A model generated the notes under the pieces. The model was not told the origin of the DNA and did no database searches. It was given only the letters and a program-made list of their open reading frames with translations. Below are positions 57,985 through 64,000 of a stretch of 64,000 nt of DNA, piece by piece. Origin of the DNA: Phyllostachys edulis (taxonomy: Eukaryota; Streptophyta; Magnoliopsida; Poales; Poaceae). Positions within the stretch are counted from its first letter, which is position 1. Each line of letters opens with the position of its first letter. The translations under genes were made by a program, and so were the position numbers. Location: assembly GCA_036346405.1 (NCBI GenBank), contig CM070548.1, forward strand, positions 60,820,611 through 60,884,610. Direction: 5' to 3'.

Positions 57985-59060
57985 ATGGAGCTTCACCAGA
58001 TGGTTCAGACTCGCCATGCCGCCGCCAGTGGATCCGGAGCCCAAGGATCAGAAGGCAATGAGCAAACCCCTACAGGAGTAGTGCCACCCCAAGCACCACC
58101 TATTGACTTGCAGAACTTCGGAGCTTTCATGGCAGCACAAACTCAGATGATGTATACGATGATGAACCAGATACAGGCCATGAACAACAACAACAACAAC
58201 ATCAACAACAATCGTCAGGGAGGAGCCCCAGTCGCTCATGGTCATCAGGGACCATCCAAGTTGGCTGAATTCATGAGGACCCGTCCGCCAACTTTCTCTG
58301 GACATGTCACGCCAAGAGGGTCGATGATTGGCTTCGCGTGATTGAGAGGAAGCTGCTGATCACCCAATGCAGCGATCATGAGAAGGTTTTGTATGCCACT
58401 CATCAGATGGAGGGCATAGCTGCAGAATGGTGGGAAAATTTCTGCGCAGCGCATGAGGCACCGCAGAACATCACATGGGAAGAATTTTCGCAATTTTCGC
58501 CAATATCATGTACCTGAAGGTATTATGGATCTGAAGAAGGATGAGTTCCGCGCTCTCAAGCAAGGGGGTATGTCAGTGACTGACTACCTGAATAAGTTTT
58601 CTCAGCTAGCTCGCTATGCTCCGGAAGATGTCGCTAATGACAGGTCTCGCCAGAGCCGCTTCTTGAAGGGTGCGAACTCAGATCGCAAGTCACCTACTTG
58701 CCCATACCTTCCGGATTTTCAGGAGTTGGTTAACAAGGCGTTGGTCATGGAGGACAAACGCAAAGAACTGGAGGACCACCGCAAGCGTAGGATGATTCAG
58801 CAAGGAAGCCATCAGCCACAACAACAGAGGGCAAGAGTAGTGCCACAACAGTTTAATCGTTTCCAGCCACAGAGTTCTTTCAGGACACCTGCACCGCCTT
58901 CAGCACCTCGTCCTCTTATTCAGAACTCTCGCAACCCTACACCACTCAACCCCACCCCCAGGAACAACAACCGCAGAATGAACCGAGAGTGTGTTACAAT
59001 TGTCGTCGGCCAGACATTTTGCTAATCGGTGTCCTCGAAGGAACTATCACTCCAGTCCGC
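57985..59060 (+). pseudogene. Tekay gag
   Basis: Starts MELHQMVQTRHAAASGSG. The Asn-rich linker and PPTFSGHVTP end at a frame change near 58315. A later frame, 58453-59025, carries GIMDLKKDEFRALKQGGMSV, YLNKFSQLARYAPEDVAND and a Gln/Pro-rich tail. The zinc knuckle at 58985-59040 is disrupted by a small deletion (compare the intact one near 38340). Gag would assemble the particle and bind RNA. Confidence 0.87.
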
Positions 59061-59179
59061 TTCAACCTTGGAGCAACACCTGCCAAGACCCCAATGCAGA
59101 ACAATCAAGGAGTTTCTCAGGGAACCAGTCAACCAGGAGGAGCGCCTCAGTCAGTTGTCAGAGGTCGTGTTAATCACGT

Positions 59180-59640
59180 CACTCTAGAAGGAGCCCAGGA
59201 AGCACCAGATGTCGTACTGGGTAAGTTCCTAGTAAATTCAATACTGCCTGATTACGCTTGATTACGAGCTTCGCATTCGTTTGTTTCTGGAGTTTTTGCA
59301 ACTAAGAATAAATTGGAAGTTATGCAACTTAAGCGTACTCTGTTAGTCCATGCTTTGAGCAGAGCTAAGTTCTAATGTGGGTTGTTTAGGGGCTAAGTTA
59401 CTCATAGCTGGAGTTGAGTTTCTAGCTAACCTAATTATTCTAGACACCCAAACCATAGATGTCATCCTTGGCATGGATTGGTTAACAAAGCACAAAGCCG
59501 TGCTAGATTGTGGCGAAGAGCCGTTACAATCGAGGATACTAGAGGAAACAAAGTGGAGTTCCTAGCTACCTCGGTCGTAATGGGCATTTGATAGTCAACG
59601 ACTGAAGACCGTTGAGTTGGAAGATGTGCGGTCGTCAAAG
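59180..59640 (+). pseudogene. Tekay protease region
   Basis: APDVVLGKFLVNS (59205-59240) leads to the expected active site, which reads GATTACGAGC at about 59263-59272 instead of a D-S-G-A coding word. Downstream, IDVILGMDWLTKHKAVLDCG at 59450-59515 is the conserved C-terminal protease motif. Fragmented into three frames. Confidence 0.7.
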
Positions 59641-59759
59641 AGTATCCAGATGTGTTCCCGGAAGAATTACGGGGATGCCACGGATCGTGACATCGAGTTT
59701 GTCATCGATCTAGTGCGAGAACAGCCCCTATCTCGAAGAGACCTTATCGGATGCCACCG

Positions 59760-60960
59760 ATGAGTTGGTAGAGATGAAGAAACAGATAGAAGAACTTTTG
59801 GAGAAAGGTTTTGTGAGGCCTAGTTAAATCGCCATGGGGAGCACCGGTTTTGTTTGTCAAGAAGAAGGATGGAAGCATGAGGATGTGCATCGACTCTAGG
59901 GCTCTCAATGAAGTCACTATCAAGAACAAGTACCCATTGCCGGATAGATGATCTGTTTGACCGGATGAAAGGAGCCGAGTGTTCTCGAAGATCGATCTGC
60001 GATCGAAGTTACCATCGATTGAAGATTTGTCCTAAGGATGTACCTAAGACCGCTTTCAACACTCAGACGGACATTATGAGTTCTTAGTCATGTCCTTTGG
60101 TGCGACTAATGCCCTGCCTATTTCATGAACATGATGAATAAGGTATTCATGGAATATTTGGATAAATTTGTAGTTGTATTCATCGACGATATTTTGGTTT
60201 ACTCCAAGTCGGAGAAGAACATCTTTGAACATTTGAGATTAATCCTAGGAAGCTCAGAGAGCATCGGTTGTATGCTAAGTTTAGCAAGTGTGATTTACGG
60301 AAAAAGGAAGTGGATTTCCTTGGTCATGTGATGGCAATTGCAGGAGTAGCATTGACCCCATAAAGTTAAGCGATGTTAAGCGGGAGCAACCCAAGACGGT
60401 CACTCAGATTCGTAGTTTCTTGGGATTGGCGGGATACTACCGTCGTTTCATCGAAGGATTCTCATCAATTGCTAAACCTCTTACGCAATTGTTGAAGAAG
60501 GAGAAAAGTTTACTTGGACTCCGACTTGTGAGGAAAGTTTTCAAGAATTGAAGAAGCGTTTGACTTGACCCATCTTGATTTTGCGGATATTCGTAAGGAT
60601 TTTGATATCTATTGTGATGCTTGGCGTCAAGGATTAGGGTGTGTCCCGATGCAAGAAGGAAGAGCGTAAACTTATGCATCAAGGCGCTTAAGGCCCCATG
60701 AAGAGAATTACCCTACCCATGACTTGGAATTAGCCGCATGGTGCATGCCTTGAAGATTTGGCGTCATTACCTCATCGAATCGCCATGAGATATATACCGA
60801 TCATAAAAGCTTAAAATATATTTTCACTCGATCGGATCTGAATATGAGACAGAGAAGATGGCTAGAATTGATAAAAGATTATAATCTTGGGATCCATTAC
60901 CATCTGGTAAAGCCAATGTCGCTCTGCAGATGCTTTGAGTAGTAAAGAGCCATCGCAATG
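59760..60960 (+). pseudogene. Tekay reverse transcriptase and RNase H
   Basis: Fingers motif near 59835 ([16 protein letters not shown], in pieces), first Asp region near 59985, IDD motif in [15 protein letters not shown] at 60170-60215, [17 protein letters not shown] near 60420, RNase H near 60600-60930. About ten small indels relative to the minus-strand copy break the frame, so the longest open piece is only 68 codons. Confidence 0.87.
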
Positions 60961-61154
60961 CCGTGGAAGTAAAAGAGCCTTGTTCGTAACTTCAAGAGGA
61001 ATTCGAAGTTGAAGCTAGAGGTAGTATCTGAAGGATTCGTGGCAAATTTGGAAATCTGATCTACTTTGGAGAAGCAGATTCAAGCTCACGGTAAAAGACT
61101 CGAGTTCTCCGACATTAAGAAGAAGATGATGAAGGAAAGTTCAAGGACTTCACG

Positions 61155-61985
61155 GTGGATGATCGTGATATCTTGTGGATCAATGGACGTATCTGCGTTC
61201 CGGATGTTGATGGATTGAGACGACTAATTTTGAAGGAGGCCCATGACTCAAAGTATTCGATTCACCTGGTAGTACTAAGATGTATCGGGATGTTAAGAAT
61301 AAGTTTTGGTGGCGAATTTGAAGCGAGACGTCGCAGAGTTCGTTGCCTTGTGCGACGTGTGTCGAAAAGTCAAAGCGAGAACACGAGAGGCCCGCAGTCT
61401 ATTGCAACCCTTGAAGATTCCAGAGTGGAAGTGGGAAGAAGTCGGAATGGATTTCATCACCGGTTTACCCAAGACTCAATCGGGTTACGATTCGATTTGG
61501 GTAATAGTGGATCGTCTGACTAAAGTTGCTCATTTCTTGCCACTCAAAACCACGTACTCAGGAGATCGTCTAGCAGAGCTATATATGGCAAAGATTGTCG
61601 GTTTGCATGGTGTGCCCAAGAAGATAGTGTCGGATCGAGGATCTCGGTTCACCTCCGATTTTGGCGAGTTTACATGAAGCCTTAGGGACTCACTGAATTC
61701 GATCTCGCGTATCATCCCCTGCATGATGGACAGACTGAAAGGGTTAATCAGATATTGGAAGATATGTTGAGAGCCTGTGCCCTAGCAAATGCTACTCGTT
61801 GGGATAAGAGTTTGCCATATGCAGAGTTCTCGTACAACAACAGCTATCAAGCCAGTCTGCAAATGTCACCTTTTGAAGCTTTGTATGGTCGTGCTTGCAG
61901 AACCCCGTTGAATTGGACGAAACAAATTGAACGTCATACCTTCGGTCGAGATATTATTCAAGCGAGTAAGAACAAGTGGCTATGA
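61155..61985 (+). pseudogene. Tekay integrase
   Basis: Frames hold the zinc finger (LILKEAHDSKYSIH; CDVCRKVKA), the core with WEEVGMDFITGLPKTQSGYD (first Asp), VDRLTKVAHFLPLKT, and IVSDRGSRFTSDF (second Asp). 61755-61985 continues with MLRACALANATRWDKSLPYA. Four frame changes. The CAG sites of the minus-strand copy appear here as CGA or CGAG. Confidence 0.87.
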
Positions 61986-62463
61986 TCGAGAGATCGAGGA
62001 TAGCTCAGTCGAGGCAGAAGAGTTATGCCGATAATCGTCGACGTGATCTCACTTTCGAGCCAGAAGATTTTGTGTATCTCCGAGTTACGCCCCTGAGAGG
62101 TGTGAAAAGGTTCCATGCCAAAGGAAGCTTGCCCTCGGTATGTTGGTCCGTTCAAGATCTTAGAACGCCGTGGAGAAGTAGCCTATCAGCTGGAGCTACC
62201 GCAGTCGTTAGCAGGGGTACACGATGTCTTTCATGTCTCTCAGTTGAAGAAGTGTCTTCGTGTGCCGGAAGAACAAACCCCGCTGGAGTCAATTGAACTA
62301 AAAGAAGACCTCACCTACAAAGAGCAACCGGTCAAGATTCTGGATGTCGCAGAACGTCGGACCGTAAGCAAGACAGTTCGTTTTTGCAAAGTCTTGATGG
62401 AGCCACCACTGAAAGTGAAGCCACGTGGGAGCGTGAAGAAGAGCCGAAAGCCGAGTTTCTAGC
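61986..62463 (+). pseudogene. Tekay integrase C-terminus and chromodomain
   Basis: The frame 62115-62462 reads YVGPFKILERRGEVAYQLEL, VHDVFHVSQLKKCLRVPEE, then chromodomain-like TYKEQPVKILDVAERRT and VRFCKVLMEPPLKV. The aromatic-cage strand (W-S-H-H type) is out of frame by one base. It ends with a stop just before the polypurine tract. Confidence 0.82.
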
Positions 62464-62501
62464 CTTTTCTCCAGCTTTGAATCTCGGGACGAGATTCCTT
62501 T

Positions 62502-62512
62502 AAGGGGAGGTT
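62502..62512 (+). other. Tekay polypurine tract
   Basis: AAGGGGAGGTT directly precedes the 3' LTR start TGTAACATCCC. Confidence 0.88.
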
Positions 62513-64000
62513 TGTAACATCCCAATTTTGAGCTTTAAAAACCTTTTAAATAGTGTAATGAGAAAATTCATCATTTGGATTTATTTGAATTTAAATTAAA
62601 AAGCTTAATATTGGACTTTGTGTAACAAAACAATTTAATATGACTAAAGTCAACATGAACAATAGTCAAAACTATTTTATTTGGATTCTATGAGCTTGGA
62701 CATATTTTCTAGAATTTTCGGAATTTTTCCAAGTTCATTTGCTATTTTCCATTGCTTATTTGAATTTCGTAATTTCTTAAAAAGAAAAAGCTATTTAAAT
62801 CTCCAAGCAATCATTGGGCGAATCTCTCGGCCCATTCCTCGCTCATCTGCCCATCTCTTCGTGGCCGTCCGATCTGATTGGATGGAGATCCGCCCGCGCC
62901 TCTCTCTCTCTCTCTCTCTCTCGCTCCGCTTCAATCTCCACCGCTTGGATCGTCATTTGACGCCTGGATCTCCGCCATGTAGCCTCGTCCTCTCTCGACG
63001 CGTGGGCCCTTCTGAGGTCTTCGTCTCCGACCGGTCTTCTTCCTCGCTGACGCGGACCGCGCCGCCATTATCGCTTTCTAGAAGCTCAACCCATGGCCGT
63101 TTACGCTAACAAAACTCCCGATTTTAGACCAAACTCAATCCTTATCTCCTCCGCACCGACTCGCTCAATTTCAAACTTGAATTGTTTCTATCCTCGTTCG
63201 TCGTCTGCGGCGTTTGAGGCGATTTACCCGCTTGGCAAGACGCCACCTCGAGCTCGCCTCAGGCCTATAAAGGACCCTCTCTTCGCTTTCGCTTCTTTCC
63301 AAAACCCTCGCTCAATTCCACCCGAGAGCCTCCACATTGCCGCCGATTCGAGCTTTAAGGAACCTCGCCGCGGTGAGATTTCTTCGATTACGCCGCCACC
63401 GCAGCCGCCAGATCGTCGTGGAGCCCACCATCAAGTTCGCCGTCACCTCCTCTACCTCCGGACGATCGCCGCCGCTTAAACCTCACGGACGCCCGTCCGA
63501 CAAAACCCGAAGGTCTCTCCGCCCGACCTGCGCCGCGGCCACCACAGCCACCCCAACCACGGAGTCGCACTGAAGGTGCGCATAGCCTCAACAACACGCC
63601 CATAGCACCCACCCTCGCCGGCGACCACCGAAGCGCCGGTGACCATTGGTCCCGTCGGCCGCCATCGCGTCGCCGACGTCCTCGCCGACGCGACGCCAGT
63701 CACGTACACCTCACCTCGTACTGCGTGTCATCCGGGTGGCGCCAGCGTCGGCGCCACATGCTGCTGGTTCGCCACCTCGGCCCTCTCGGTCCAAAGGCTC
63801 GGTGGGCTTGGTCCACTGGGTCAGGCCTCTAACATGTGGGTCCCACATGTCGTTTTCTTTATTTATTTCTTTTCCGAAAATCCTGGTGACGCCATGTCGA
63901 TGTCATCTTTGGCGCAATATTCCGATTTTTCGTTGAAAAATAATTCGGAATTCCATAAATCTTATTTTTAGGGTTTTCTTTAGATTTAAACTTTGAAACT
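62513..64000 (+). repeat. Tekay 3' LTR, partial
   Basis: Matches 53678-55210 and continues beyond the window. Palindrome ACATGTGGGTCCCACATGT at 63832-63850. Compared with the 5' LTR it lacks bases at many CTGG, CAG and GG sites. Confidence 0.92.

Larger units (their letters stand above)
53678..64000 (+). mobile_element. Tekay chromovirus, 3' LTR runs off window
   Basis: 5' LTR, Met-type primer site, pre-gag region, gag, protease, RT-RNase H, integrase, chromodomain, polypurine tract and half of the 3' LTR follow in order. The left flank is CATGT (53673-53677); the matching right flank is beyond the window. The two LTRs differ mostly by one- or two-base indels at CTG/CAG sites. As written, every domain is frame-shifted. 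Confidence 0.93.

Overview
This is repeat-dominated plant nuclear DNA, most likely from a grass and plausibly Oryza or a close relative. The evidence is Tekay/Del-type chromoviruses with roughly 3-kb LTRs, a Tat-clade gypsy element, a Mutator-like transposase, CACTA elements with subterminal repeats, and a rice-style F-box fragment. Genus is an inference. No tRNA, rRNA, CRISPR or bacterial-type gene is visible, and no intact host gene is present.

Layout. 1-2153: part of a Tekay-type LTR, minus strand. 2154-6950: decayed Mutator-like (MULE) transposase, minus strand, whose first exon and an AT-rich tract lie in a 1.06-kb tandem duplication. 6950-8290: gene-poor, with a CT-rich tandem duplication. 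8295-11900: serpin pseudogene split by a 2.84-kb solo LTR (target-site duplication, TSD, GGCCG). 12275-12560: LTR fragment. About 12700-24317: Tat-clade gypsy element, minus strand, with a 3.6-kb solo LTR (14978-18583) inside its pol gene. 25608-41009: Ty1/copia element, plus strand, bounded by TAATA duplications, with a Tekay gypsy (31897-40374, minus) inside its 3' LTR. 41015-45448: fragments of two host genes, an SPT5-like/KTF1-type gene with introns kept and a TIGR01589-type exon. 45454-48698: solo Tekay LTR (TSD GATTA). 48716-52168: CACTA-like element carrying an F-box C-terminal fragment. 52169-53677: second CACTA-like element with inverted subterminal repeats. 53678-64000: Tekay gypsy, plus strand, whose 3' LTR runs off the window.

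The region was built by repeated nesting (LTR in serpin, LTR in Tat, gypsy in copia, CACTA in CACTA, gypsy in CACTA). Copies of the youngest gypsy family differ mainly by small changes at CAG/CTG sites. That pattern looks more like methylation-linked base-calling error than evolution, so many frameshifts here should be treated as provisional.

No new functional system is claimed. The leads best worth following are the captured RNA-directed DNA methylation gene fragment, a pre-gag reading region shared by both Tekay copies, palindromic arrays in the Tat element, and an LTR sequence box shared by otherwise different LTRs.
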